Of a stretch of DNA of 64,000 nt, positions 1 through 8,995 are shown one piece after another. This stretch comes from JAHDHW01 sp963793295 (GTDB lineage Bacteria > Bacteroidota > Bacteroidia > Chitinophagales > Saprospiraceae): the NCBI GenBank assembly GCA_963793295.1, contig CAWBZX010000013.1:372001-436000 (forward strand), written 5' to 3'. The first letter of the stretch is position 1. Each line of letters opens with the position of its first letter. The notes under the pieces were generated by a model. The model saw only the letters and a list, made by a program, of their open reading frames with translations. It did not search any database and was not told the DNA's origin. Both the position numbers and the translations under genes were made by a program.

Positions 1-1512
1 AGTAATTAAATAACCAATCGTTATCAAATTTCTCAATTCACATAATTGAGGAGAAATTGAAGTGGTATTATACAGGTCTTCAGTTTCTCTGTAAAGCAAA
101 AGAAGGCGGTCAAAAGCCCTTTTTAAACGAACATTAGAACGAACAATTCCCACATAACTACTCATAATTTCTTTGAGCTCTTTCCAGCTTTGGGTTATCA
201 AAACCATTTCTTCAGGCTCATTCGTTCCAAGAGCATTCCACTCAGGAATTCTCGTATTAATTTCGATTTTATCTATTTTTTCTAATACATCAAGATGAAT
301 TCGAAACGCAAAAACCATAGCTTCCAAAAGAGAATTCGATGCCAGGCGATTTGCGCCATGCAATCCAGTGCTGGTGCATTCCCCACAAGCATAGAGGTTT
401 TTTATAGAACTTTGACCCTTTTCATCAACACTGATTCCCCCGCACATATAATGACAAGCAGGAACAACGGGAATCATATCCTTCATAGGATCAATTCCCA
501 GGCTCATACACTTTTCGTAGATAGTTGGAAAATGGTTTATAAAGCGTTCTTTGTCAAGGTGCGTACAATCCAGGCAAACATATTCATCTCCTCTTTTTTT
601 CAATTCATTATCGATGGCTCTGGCAACAATATCACGAGGAGCAAGCGAACGGCGCTTGTCATATTTTTGCATAAATTCTTTTCCATCTTTAGTTTTTAAA
701 ATTCCCCCAAAACCACGGACCGCTTCTGAAACTAAAAAATCTGGATTTTCACCAGCAGGATTATAAAGAGCGGTCGGATGAAATTGAACAAATTCCATGT
801 TTTCAAGGCGGCCTTTTGCGCGATAAACCATTGCAATCCCATCACCTGTTGCGATCACAGGATTAGTTGTATTTCTATAAACCTGTCCGGCCCCCCCAGT
901 GGCAACAATAGTTTGTTTGGCTAAAATGGTTTCAATTTCTCCTGTCTCCTTATTTAAAACATAGGCGCCATAACATTCAATGTTCGGCGTAACACGAGTG
1001 ACCATGTATCCCAACTGATGCTGTGTTATCAGATCTAAGGCAAAGAAATGTTCATGGATTTCAATATTGGAAATTTCTTTTGCACGTTTATTTAAAGTCC
1101 TTTGAATTTCCCAACCGGTAAGGTCTTTGTAATGCAGTATGCGATTTTCAGAATGACCTCCTTCCCTACCGAGGTCATATTCTTCAGAGTCATGTCCTTT
1201 GTCAAAACGAGCGCCCCAGTCAATAATTTCCTGTACCCTAATCGGACCTTCTTCGACGACAATTTTTACAATTTCTTCGTTACACAATCCATCTCCTGCA
1301 TCCAAAGTGTCTTCTAAGTGTTTTTTATACGAATCAATCTCAAAATCCCAAACGGCAGCAACGCCACCCTGTGCATAACGCGTATTACTTTCGTTTTTTA
1401 CTGTTTTTGTTAAAACGGTGAGCTTTAAGTCAGGGCGTTTCTTTGCGATGTTTATTGCAAAAGTTAAACCGGCTATTCCGGAACCGACAATGAGAATATC
1501 TGTTTTGATCAT
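1..1512 (-). CDS. nadB: L-aspartate oxidase NadB (3' end cut by window edge)
   Basis: Flavoenzyme that oxidises L-aspartate to iminoaspartate, the first step of de novo NAD synthesis, in the cytoplasm. Reading leftward from the ATG at 1512-1510 gives 504 codons with no stop before the window edge, so only the last few dozen residues are missing (the family is about 530 residues). The N-terminus has a GSGIAGL dinucleotide-binding motif. GREGGHSENR is the substrate/FAD-site region typical of NadB and fumarate reductase flavoproteins. GECTSTGLHGANRLASNSLLE is the conserved C-terminal FAD motif. The gene is divergent from the glycosyltransferase at 1632. Succinate dehydrogenase flavoprotein is the main alternative, but the ECTSTGLHGANRL form favours NadB. 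Confidence 0.93.
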   Translation of the reverse strand, partial: MIKTDILIVGSGIAGLTFAINIAKKRPDLKLTVLTKTVKNESNTRYAQGGVAAVWDFEIDSYKKHLEDTLDAGDGLCNEEIVKIVVEEGPIRVQEIIDWGARFDKGHDSEEYDLGREGGHSENRILHYKDLTGWEIQRTLNKRAKEISNIEIHEHFFALDLITQHQLGYMVTRVTPNIECYGAYVLNKETGEIETILAKQTIVATGGAGQVYRNTTNPVIATGDGIAMVYRAKGRLENMEFVQFHPTALYNPAGENPDFLVSEAVRGFGGILKTKDGKEFMQKYDKRRSLAPRDIVARAIDNELKKRGDEYVCLDCTHLDKERFINHFPTIYEKCMSLGIDPMKDMIPVVPACHYMCGGISVDEKGQSSIKNLYACGECTSTGLHGANRLASNSLLEAMVFAFRIHLDVLEKIDKIEINTRIPEWNALGTNEPEEMVLITQSWKELKEIMSSYVGIVRSNVRLKRAFDRLLLLYRETEDLYNTTSISPQLCELRNLITIGYLIT

Positions 1513-1575
1513 TTTTTGAACTATTGGGATAAAAAAATAGTAGGCTAAAATTACTTTTTTGATTTCAGAATCTCA

Positions 1576-1583
1576 CAAAAATA
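1576..1583 (-). promoter_or_regulatory. Possible -7 box for nadB
   Basis: On the minus strand this reads TATTTTTG, a full match to the Bacteroidota -7 consensus TAnnTTTG, 64 bases before the nadB ATG. No TTTG is found at the usual 19-base spacing, so this is a weak call. Confidence 0.3.
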
Positions 1584-1631
1584 AATGAAATTACGGCCTG
1601 CTATTTTTTTCATAAAATAGAATCACAAAAA

Positions 1632-2768
1632 GTGAAAATTGCAATTAACACACGTTTTTTATTAAAAGACAGGCTGGAAGGCATCGGTTGGTTTACATTT
1701 GAGGTGGTAAAACGGTTGGTTGAACAACATCCTGAAGACGAATTTATTTTCCTTTTTGATCGCCCTTTCAGTGATGAATTCATTTTTGGAAAAAACGCCA
1801 AAGTGGAAGTTATTTTCCCTCCGGCGAGACATCCTTTATTATGGTATTGGTGGTTTGAATGGTCACTTCCGAAAGTATTAAGAAAACACCAGCCGGATGT
1901 ATTTCTTTCTCCAGACAATTATCTGAGTTTGAAAAGTGAAGTTAAAACCGTTTTGGTCATGCACGATATTGCACATGTTCACTACCCCGAAGAAGTTCCA
2001 TTCCTGGCAAGGAAATACTATAATTTTTTTGTGCCTAAGTTTTTAAATAAAGCAGAAAGGATTGTAACCGTTTCAAAGCACGCCAAGGATGATATTCATC
2101 AGGTTTATAATATTAACCCATCTAAAATTTCTGTAGCCTGCAATGGGTGCAAGGATTATTTTAAGCCAATTTCGTTAGAAGAAAAGCAAAAGGTTAGAGA
2201 GCAGTATGCCGAAGGAGAAGAATACTTTTTTTATATTGGCGCGATCCATCCACGCAAAAATATCCATCGATTAATTTTAGCATTTGATCTTTTTAAAAAG
2301 AAAACGGATTCACCAATAAAATTGCTTTTAGGAGGACGCTTTGCATGGCAAACCGGAGAGATTAAAAATGCTTATGAGCGAGCAGAGTTTAAAAAAGACA
2401 TCGTTTTATTGGGGTATTTGAAAAATGAAGATTTACCGAGATTAATGGGCGCTGCACTTGCTTTAACCTATGTTTCTCTTTTTGAAGGATTCGGAATTCC
2501 ATTGCTTGAAGCGATGCACACAGAAACGCCGGTTATCACCTCGAATGTTTCCTCTATGCCGGAAGTAGTTGGCGATGCCGGCCTTTTGGTTGACCCTAAT
2601 AGCATTGAATCCATCGCAAATGCATTAGAACAAATTTATCTGGATAAAGCATTAAGAAAAGTGCTAGTTAAAAAAGGGATACAGCAAAAAGAAAAATTCA
2701 ATTGGCAAATTGCTACAGATGTTGTGTACAAAGCTTTGCAAGATACTGCCGCGCTAGGTAGTAAGTAG
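1632..2768 (+). CDS. Glycosyltransferase family 4 (GT-B fold)
   Basis: Predicted retaining glycosyltransferase that moves a sugar from a nucleotide-sugar donor to a cell-surface glycan or lipid. Acceptor and sugar are unknown. The start is GTG at 1632, giving MKIAINTRFLLKDRLEGIGW, which carries the usual N-terminal glycine-rich loop of the GT-B fold. The C-terminal donor domain has GAIHPRKN (near residue 204) and the EX7E motif in SLFEGFGIPLLEAM (near 284-297), diagnostic of GT4. At 378 residues it is full length. It stands alone rather than in a polysaccharide cluster, so its pathway cannot be read from context. Its 3' end overlaps the convergent lgt gene by 15 bases. Confidence 0.9.
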   Translation: MKIAINTRFLLKDRLEGIGWFTFEVVKRLVEQHPEDEFIFLFDRPFSDEFIFGKNAKVEVIFPPARHPLLWYWWFEWSLPKVLRKHQPDVFLSPDNYLSLKSEVKTVLVMHDIAHVHYPEEVPFLARKYYNFFVPKFLNKAERIVTVSKHAKDDIHQVYNINPSKISVACNGCKDYFKPISLEEKQKVREQYAEGEEYFFYIGAIHPRKNIHRLILAFDLFKKKTDSPIKLLLGGRFAWQTGEIKNAYERAEFKKDIVLLGYLKNEDLPRLMGAALALTYVSLFEGFGIPLLEAMHTETPVITSNVSSMPEVVGDAGLLVDPNSIESIANALEQIYLDKALRKVLVKKGIQQKEKFNWQIATDVVYKALQDTAALGSK

Positions 2769-3974
2769 CTTTTTGTTCCTTTGCCACAATACCACACATC
2801 CGATTATCCCGATGAGCATGAAAATTACCGCAATGAATTCAGCCTGTGTGGTTTGTAATCCTAATATTTCATTTTTTGGATTGACACGAATTTTTTCAAT
2901 CCAAAAACGTTCAAAACCATTCATTATCAGATAAATAAAGAATAACATTCCTGCGATTTTAACTCTTTTCCTAATCACCCAAAGCGTGCCACCTAAAATC
3001 ATCATCATGATAAATTCGTAGACAGAAGTTGGCCAAACAGGATTGGTTAGTTTAGTACAATACCGCCAGGTGCAATCCGGGATTTGAGTAATTTGCTCCC
3101 TCAAAAGTTCACCGGTCATCGGATCGTGTTGTTGGCTATCTATAACATTATGTGGATAATCAAAAGCCCACAACCAATCAGGCAACCAGCCAGGGTTTGC
3201 TGCAAGATTAATGATGCCCCAATCTCCATCTCCTGAAAAATGACAACCTAGTCGTCCGATGCCATAAGCAATAAGTAAGGCGGGAGCGATGGCATCCATG
3301 ACATGTATGGGGGCAATTCCTTTTTTCTTTACATAAAAATAAACGGTGATAAAAGCGACGATCAATCCACCATAAATGGCTAAGCCACTTCCAGAGAAAA
3401 ACTGATCAATCATCTGGCTTAGACTAATTTCACCGTTAAATAATGCACCAACGTCTTCAGCTAAAGCGAATATCTTCGCGCCAATAATCCCCGAAACAGC
3501 AGCAAGAACGGTAATGTCACCCATTCGTTCGTAAGGGTGAACTTCAACGACCTTTTCAACAGGCTTGGGTAATTTACTCTTATTCTTTTCCCAAAACTTT
3601 ATTCCAGCAAAGATTATTGCCAAAATAATACCCCAGCCCCAGGTTCCATCAGTAGAAAATACAACACTTGCTGGATCGTGAATAAAATCATCTTTATGCG
3701 AGATGATGTAGAAAAACTTAAAACCCAAAACAAACCCAAACAATCCGTTTAGAAGCAAGTCCATAACAGAAGCCGGTTTTCCTTCAACAACTTTTATTTT
3801 CACAGGCTTAAGTAATCCTTCGTCCTCCTTACGTTTTAGTTCTTTTGCAAGCATGAAAGCTGCAGAGAGAATGGCAAAAACAAGAAATAAACCAAACGTT
3901 TTTACGATTGAAAAAATATTGTCAGGTTCTGTTCCAATGAGTGCATGAAGAATATAGGAAAGGTCTGGATACAT
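2754..3974 (-). CDS. lgt: Prolipoprotein diacylglyceryl transferase (Lgt), long form
   Basis: Inner-membrane enzyme that transfers diacylglycerol from phosphatidylglycerol to the lipobox cysteine of prelipoproteins, the first step of lipoprotein maturation. The 406-residue protein has many hydrophobic segments. It shows SGLAIYGGLI, the signature loop GRLGCHFSGDGDWG (near 240-253) and PTSVYEF (matching the family HPTQLYE). The signature differs from the E. coli GRIGNFINGE form but matches what is commonly seen in Bacteroidota. It is over 100 residues longer than E. coli Lgt because of a charged cytoplasmic stretch near the N-terminus (residues about 45-70 and 130-150). lspA, the next enzyme of the pathway, is at 17.6 kb. 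Confidence 0.88.
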   Translation of the reverse strand: MYPDLSYILHALIGTEPDNIFSIVKTFGLFLVFAILSAAFMLAKELKRKEDEGLLKPVKIKVVEGKPASVMDLLLNGLFGFVLGFKFFYIISHKDDFIHDPASVVFSTDGTWGWGIILAIIFAGIKFWEKNKSKLPKPVEKVVEVHPYERMGDITVLAAVSGIIGAKIFALAEDVGALFNGEISLSQMIDQFFSGSGLAIYGGLIVAFITVYFYVKKKGIAPIHVMDAIAPALLIAYGIGRLGCHFSGDGDWGIINLAANPGWLPDWLWAFDYPHNVIDSQQHDPMTGELLREQITQIPDCTWRYCTKLTNPVWPTSVYEFIMMMILGGTLWVIRKRVKIAGMLFFIYLIMNGFERFWIEKIRVNPKNEILGLQTTQAEFIAVIFMLIGIIGCVVLWQRNKKLLTT

Positions 3975-4294
3975 AAGTTTTTGATTATTGTTAGCAAAAA
4001 TAGACAGCTTGTGATGAATTCCAAGTTTTCACAAAAACTATTTTTTAAAATGCTTATTCTAAAACGAATGAATAAATTTTTAGTGCAGAAATTAACATTT
4101 TATTAAACCTTTATTTATATTGGTAGTCTAATTCTCATCTTCTTAGGAAATTGCCAACCATAATTTAGTTAAATAAAAATTTTTTAGAAATCAATTCTAT
4201 AAAATTTGATCATCGAAATGGAATACTTTTCGAATGCATTATCATTTGACTATTGATTTTAAAAACTATTTTTTAATCGTTAAAAAACGCCATT
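3975..4294. other. Gene-free divergent region between lgt and the DUF1800 gene
   Basis: About 320 bases of AT-rich sequence. It must hold the promoters of both flanking genes, but I see no -33/-7 pair with correct spacing, no strong hairpin and no convincing small ORF. Confidence 0.5.
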
Positions 4295-5980
4295 ATGGAT
4301 AGAAGGACAACCCTCGCTACATTTTTGGGAAAAGGTAGCTCATCTTTGAAAAAAGATTTAAAAACTGAAATTTTTCGAAAAGCTGAAAAAACAGGAACGA
4401 CTACTACCGGCCTTGACCCATATACCGGTCCATGGGACTATGAGCAGGCAGCACACCTACTTCGAAGAACGATTTATGGGCCAACTTACGCACAAATTAA
4501 GGATACTGTTCAAAATGGAATGGACAACGTAGTTACTCAACTTTTAACAGGACAACCCTTGTCTGCTCCTCCACTAAATTACAACTATGATCAAGATCCA
4601 AATGTAGCTATCGGCGAAACCTGGATCGATGCACCTTATTCGCTAACGGAGAACTATATCCCTTATCGGAGGCGGTCGCTGGCTGGCTGGACAATGAGTT
4701 TGATGTTGAACGAAGGTATTTCGATTAGAGAAAAAATGGTTTTGTTTTGGCACAATCATTTTGTCACGTCAGATATTAACGATCCAAAATTTGTTTATAA
4801 ATACATTACTCTTTTACGTGAGAATGCGTTAGGCAATTTTAAAGAGCTGGTCAAAAAAATAACCATTGATCCTGCCATGCTTCGCTATCTCAATGGAAAT
4901 GAAAACACTAAAATAGCTCCCAATGAAAACTATGCCCGCGAATTGATGGAACTGTTTACGCTTGGGAAAGGTGAATTGGCAGGCCCAGGAGATTATACTA
5001 CATTTACAGAAGACGATGTAGTGGCAGTCGCGAGAGTTTTGACAGGCTGGAGAGATGTCGGTTATTTCACTTTAGAATTTAATCCAGTCGATTCTGTATT
5101 TATTCCAAATAGACACGATACAGACCCTAAACAATTGTCCCATCGATTTGATAATGTAGTTATCAACAATAATAATGAACAGGAATATGCAGATTTGATT
5201 GATATTATTTTTCAAAAAGAAGAAGTATCAAAATTCATTTGCAGGAAGCTATATCGATGGTTTCTTTATTATAATATTGATGATAATATTGAGCAAAATG
5301 TTATTGTTCCAATGGCTCAAATGTTAGTTGACAACAACTTCGAAATTGCTCCAGTTTTGGAAGCGCTTCTCAAAAGCGAGCACTTTTATGACCCTGAAAA
5401 TTATGGATGTATGATCAAAAATCCGATGGATTTTTCAATAGCCCTAATCAATCAGTTTGAAGTGCAAATTCCAAATGATCTTGAATTACAATATCAGACC
5501 TGGTTAACATTGTATGATATTCCTGCTGTATTACAAATGCAATATTATAATCCACCAAGTGTAGCCGGCTGGACAGCCTATTATCAGGAACCATCTTATT
5601 ATCAAATTTGGACTAACTCAGTTACACTTCCTTTCAGAGCACTATATGTTGGGCTTATGCTTACGACAGGTATCAATATTCCCGGCGATAATCCTGTCAT
5701 TGATGTGTTGGCGTTTGTAGATTCGATTGATGATCCGTATGATGTAAATAATGTAATTGATGAGTTTATAAAAATTCTATTCAGTAAGGATATTGCCGAT
5801 AATCAAAAACTGTTTTTTAAAAATGTTTTGATTCCCGGACTACCCGATTTTGAATGGAACGTAGAATATACTGAATATGTAAGTGATCCTGGAAACGAAA
5901 CGGTAGCTACATCAATAAGAAATAAGCTGATCAATCTTTTATATGTAATGCTCACGATGCCGGAATATCATCTGAGTTAA
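4295..5980 (+). CDS. DUF1800 family protein
   Basis: Member of the DUF1800 family, whose biochemical role is not established. These proteins are usually encoded directly beside DUF1501 proteins, as here (the next gene starts 47 bases downstream). The N-terminal half has the family landmarks: AAHLLRRTIYGPT near residue 53, the region REKMVLFWHNHFVTS near 145, and NENYARELMELFTLG near 206. ARVLTGWR follows near 246, and the C-terminal PSVAGW near 425 is also typical. At 561 residues it is full length. I see no clear signal peptide: the N-terminus is charged (MDRRTTLATFLGKG), unlike its DUF1501 partner, so its location is uncertain. Confidence 0.85.
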   Translation: MDRRTTLATFLGKGSSSLKKDLKTEIFRKAEKTGTTTTGLDPYTGPWDYEQAAHLLRRTIYGPTYAQIKDTVQNGMDNVVTQLLTGQPLSAPPLNYNYDQDPNVAIGETWIDAPYSLTENYIPYRRRSLAGWTMSLMLNEGISIREKMVLFWHNHFVTSDINDPKFVYKYITLLRENALGNFKELVKKITIDPAMLRYLNGNENTKIAPNENYARELMELFTLGKGELAGPGDYTTFTEDDVVAVARVLTGWRDVGYFTLEFNPVDSVFIPNRHDTDPKQLSHRFDNVVINNNNEQEYADLIDIIFQKEEVSKFICRKLYRWFLYYNIDDNIEQNVIVPMAQMLVDNNFEIAPVLEALLKSEHFYDPENYGCMIKNPMDFSIALINQFEVQIPNDLELQYQTWLTLYDIPAVLQMQYYNPPSVAGWTAYYQEPSYYQIWTNSVTLPFRALYVGLMLTTGINIPGDNPVIDVLAFVDSIDDPYDVNNVIDEFIKILFSKDIADNQKLFFKNVLIPGLPDFEWNVEYTEYVSDPGNETVATSIRNKLINLLYVMLTMPEYHLS

Positions 5981-6027
5981 GCGAAAATGGATCATTTAAT
6001 TTGAATAACCTTTCTAAATATAAATAA

Positions 6028-7581
6028 ATGAAACGGAGAAAATTTTTACAAACAACATCCGCGGCAAGTATCCCACTATTTCTAGGCGGAATGAAAGTGG
6101 GCGCGTTGCCAAAATCTTCTTTTTTTCCAACGATTAATGACTCTGATCGTGTTTTGGTTTTAATACAACTCAATGGCGGAAATGATGGATTGAATACCCT
6201 GATCCCGCTCGATCAATATAGTAACCTTGCTAATGCCCGTCAAAATATTCTGATTCCGGAAAACAATGTCCTGCAACTGGAAGATGGAATTGGATTACAT
6301 CCGGTGATGACAGGTATGAAGTCACTTTACGATAATGCGAAAATGAATATCGTACAAAGTGTTGGATATCCCAATCAAAATCGCTCGCATTTTCGGTCGC
6401 TTGATATTTGGACCTCAGGATCTGATGCAAATGAGTTTTTAACAACAGGTTGGCTAGGCCGGTATTTCAATGATTTACATCCAGACTTTCCTGGAGACTA
6501 TCCAAACGAAGAATGTCCGGACCCATTTGCTATCACATTAGGTTCGATTGTTTCAGAAACTTGTCAGGGGCCGTCGACCAATTTCAGTATGGCGCTGGCC
6601 GATCCGAATAATTTAACAACGATTATTGAAGGAGAGGAAGGAAGTTTGGATTTAAATACTTGCTATGGTTATGAACTGGACTTTTTGCGTACTTCAATTA
6701 AACAGACGAATGCTTATTCGGAGTCTATTGAAACAGCGGCGAATAATGGAAACAATATTGCTCAATATCCCGGAGACAACAGATTGGCCGAACAGTTGAA
6801 GATTATTGCTCAATTGATTTCGGGAGGTTTGCAAACGCAGGTGTACGTTGTAAATTTAGGTGGGTTTGACACTCATGCTGCTCAAATTGCAGATAGCACT
6901 ACAACCGGATTGCATGCTGATTTACTAAAAACGCTCTCTGATGCTGTTGCAGCCTTCCAGGAAGATCTCCAACTTTTGGCATTGGATGAGCGAGTGGTTG
7001 GAATGACCTTTTCAGAATTTGGACGACGCATTCGCTCCAATGATAGCCTGGGTACAGATCACGGGACAGCTGCCCCTCTATTTGTTTTTGGCTCTTGTAT
7101 CAACGCTGCCATAATTGGTAATAATCCTGAAATCCCTGAACAGGTTGATAATCAGGAAGGCGTTCCTATGCAATATGATTTCCGATCCGTTTATGGATCC
7201 ATTTTGATGGATTGGTTTGAAGTGTCAGAAGAAGATGTGAAAAGTCTATTGTTTGAAGAGTTTCAACATATTCCAATCATCCAATTATGTACTTCAACGT
7301 CAACGATTGATCCGGCAAAAGAAGGAGGAGAAATTGAAACATATAATTTCCCCAATCCATTTAAAGATTGGACAACAATCGTTTTTACAACTAAAAACGA
7401 ATGGGCAAGAGTGAGCATTTATGATGTTTTGGGAAATGAACTTCAGGTTCTTGCGGAGCGACAGTTTTCAGCTGGAGAACATAAAATAAATTTTGAAGCC
7501 CGACATCTTCCTGCTGGAAACTACTATTATCGAATAGTTACAAAAGATCGGCAGAAAACTAGAGGAATGGTGAAAAGTTAA
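6028..7581 (+). CDS. Secreted DUF1501 protein with T9SS type A sorting domain
   Basis: DUF1501 belongs to the alkaline phosphatase/sulfatase superfamily; no substrate is known. The N-terminus MKRRKFLQTTSAASIPLFL has a twin-arginine-like pattern. The body contains LIQLNGGNDGLNTLIPLD (near 45), the metal-site-like VNLGGFDTHAAQ (near 274) and GTDHGTAAP (near 345). After residue about 437, NFPNPFKDWTTIVF begins a roughly 80-residue C-terminal domain ending in GNYYYRIVTKDRQKTRGMVKS, a T9SS type A sorting domain, so the protein should be carried across the outer membrane. It forms the usual pair with the DUF1800 gene upstream. Its stop codon overlaps the stop of convergent mtaB by four bases. Confidence 0.87.
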   Translation: MKRRKFLQTTSAASIPLFLGGMKVGALPKSSFFPTINDSDRVLVLIQLNGGNDGLNTLIPLDQYSNLANARQNILIPENNVLQLEDGIGLHPVMTGMKSLYDNAKMNIVQSVGYPNQNRSHFRSLDIWTSGSDANEFLTTGWLGRYFNDLHPDFPGDYPNEECPDPFAITLGSIVSETCQGPSTNFSMALADPNNLTTIIEGEEGSLDLNTCYGYELDFLRTSIKQTNAYSESIETAANNGNNIAQYPGDNRLAEQLKIIAQLISGGLQTQVYVVNLGGFDTHAAQIADSTTTGLHADLLKTLSDAVAAFQEDLQLLALDERVVGMTFSEFGRRIRSNDSLGTDHGTAAPLFVFGSCINAAIIGNNPEIPEQVDNQEGVPMQYDFRSVYGSILMDWFEVSEEDVKSLLFEEFQHIPIIQLCTSTSTIDPAKEGGEIETYNFPNPFKDWTTIVFTTKNEWARVSIYDVLGNELQVLAERQFSAGEHKINFEARHLPAGNYYYRIVTKDRQKTRGMVKS

Positions 7582-8939
7582 ACATATTCGAAAACATTCT
7601 CTGGAATGTCCATCACAATTACATCCAAATTGCCATTGTCGTTGATATTCATCAATTGGACGGTGGCGATTTGGTTTATAAGGGAAAGATCAATTGTGGT
7701 TTCGATTTTGAGATAATTATCTGTGAAGCCGGTCATCAGTTTGGGGTCTTTGTGCATTTCAAAAAGAACATCCCGTCGTCGACCTAAAAATTGATTATAA
7801 AAATGCCTTTTCTTCTTTTCTGATAAAATTCGAAGCATTTCATTTCTTCGGCGGCGTTCTTCAACGGGAACAATGCCTTCCATTTCAGCAGCCAAAGTGT
7901 TTGGTCTTTCTGAGTAGGTAAAAACGTGTAGATAAGAAATATCGAGATCATTTATAAACCGGTAACTTTCCAGAAAGTCTTCTTCCGTTTCTCCCGGAAA
8001 GCCAACAATTACATCGACACCAATGCACGCATGAGGCATCAGATGTTTAATTTTTTTAACTCGATCGGCATACAATTCTCGTTTGTATCGCCGGCGCATT
8101 TTTCGAAGTTGTTTGTCATTACCAGATTGCAATGGCATATGAAAATGGGGAACAAAAAGGTCAGATTGAGCGACAAACTCAATTACTTCATCAGTACAAA
8201 GATTCGGTTCAATGGAAGAAATTCGAAAACGTTCAATACCTTCAACTTTATCCAGTTCACGGATCAGGTCAATAAACAGTGCTTCTTTTTTCGGTTTCGT
8301 TCCTTCGATGACTTCGGTTCCATTTCCGAAATCGCCTAGATTGACTCCAGTCAAAACAATTTCTTTTACACCTGCGGCAGCAATCTTTTGCGCATTTTTC
8401 ACTGCATTTTCAATAGTATCACTTCTGCTTTTTCCGCGAGCCAAAGGAATGGTACAAAAAGAACATTTATAATCGCAACCATCCTGAACTTTTAAAAACG
8501 AACGGGTGCGGTCACCAAAAGAAAATGAATTGACAAAATCTTTAGCTTCCCGAACTTCACCGGCATGGACAAGCCCTTTATCAGGAGACTTTGAAAGGTC
8601 ATTGATGTAGTCGAGAATTTTGAATTTTTCAGCAGCACCAAGCACCAAATCTACTCCTTCGATTGATGCAATTTCGTTTGGTTTCAATTGGGCATAGCAA
8701 CCAACCACCACCACAAAAGCATGAGGAGTATGTCGCAATGCACGACGAACAATTTGGCGGCATTTGCGATCTGCAAAATCTGTCACCGAGCAAGTATTGA
8801 TCACATAAATGTCTGCGCCATCTTCAAATTTCACTTCAGCGTAACCATTATCTTCAAACAACCTGCCGATGGAAGACGTTTCAGAATAATTGAGCTTACA
8901 GCCCAAAGTATAAAATGCTACTGTTCGTGGTGTTGCCAT
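7578..8939 (-). CDS. mtaB: tRNA t6A37 methylthiotransferase MtaB
   Basis: Radical SAM enzyme that adds a methylthio group to t6A at position 37 of ANN-decoding tRNAs. The N-terminal UPF0004 domain supplies cluster cysteines at C14 (TLGCKLN), C50 (NTCSVTD) and C81 (VGCYAQ). The radical SAM CX3CX2C motif is C155-C159-C162 (CDYKCSFC). A TRAM-like RNA-binding segment occupies the last 60 or so residues. The N-terminal YTLGCKLNYSET pattern favours MtaB over MiaB and RimO. At 453 residues it is full length. The ATG is at 8939, 56 bases downstream of uvrB, so co-transcription with uvrB is possible. tsaB, which helps make the t6A substrate, is elsewhere in this window. Confidence 0.93.
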   Translation of the reverse strand: MATPRTVAFYTLGCKLNYSETSSIGRLFEDNGYAEVKFEDGADIYVINTCSVTDFADRKCRQIVRRALRHTPHAFVVVVGCYAQLKPNEIASIEGVDLVLGAAEKFKILDYINDLSKSPDKGLVHAGEVREAKDFVNSFSFGDRTRSFLKVQDGCDYKCSFCTIPLARGKSRSDTIENAVKNAQKIAAAGVKEIVLTGVNLGDFGNGTEVIEGTKPKKEALFIDLIRELDKVEGIERFRISSIEPNLCTDEVIEFVAQSDLFVPHFHMPLQSGNDKQLRKMRRRYKRELYADRVKKIKHLMPHACIGVDVIVGFPGETEEDFLESYRFINDLDISYLHVFTYSERPNTLAAEMEGIVPVEERRRRNEMLRILSEKKKRHFYNQFLGRRRDVLFEMHKDPKLMTGFTDNYLKIETTIDLSLINQIATVQLMNINDNGNLDVIVMDIPENVFEYV

Positions 8940-8995
8940 TAACCTGAATTCAAATTATTTAAAAAGCGATTACAAAGGTATGTTTTTTTGAAAAT

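Noticed and set aside
295..1317. Several plus-strand ORFs opposite nadB
   Set aside because: They are antisense shadows of a well-conserved gene whose motifs are all on the minus strand.
7578..7581. Overlapping stop codons of the DUF1501 gene and mtaB as a frameshift artefact
   Set aside because: Both proteins have complete, typical C-termini. A four-base convergent overlap (TTAA) is normal in compact genomes.
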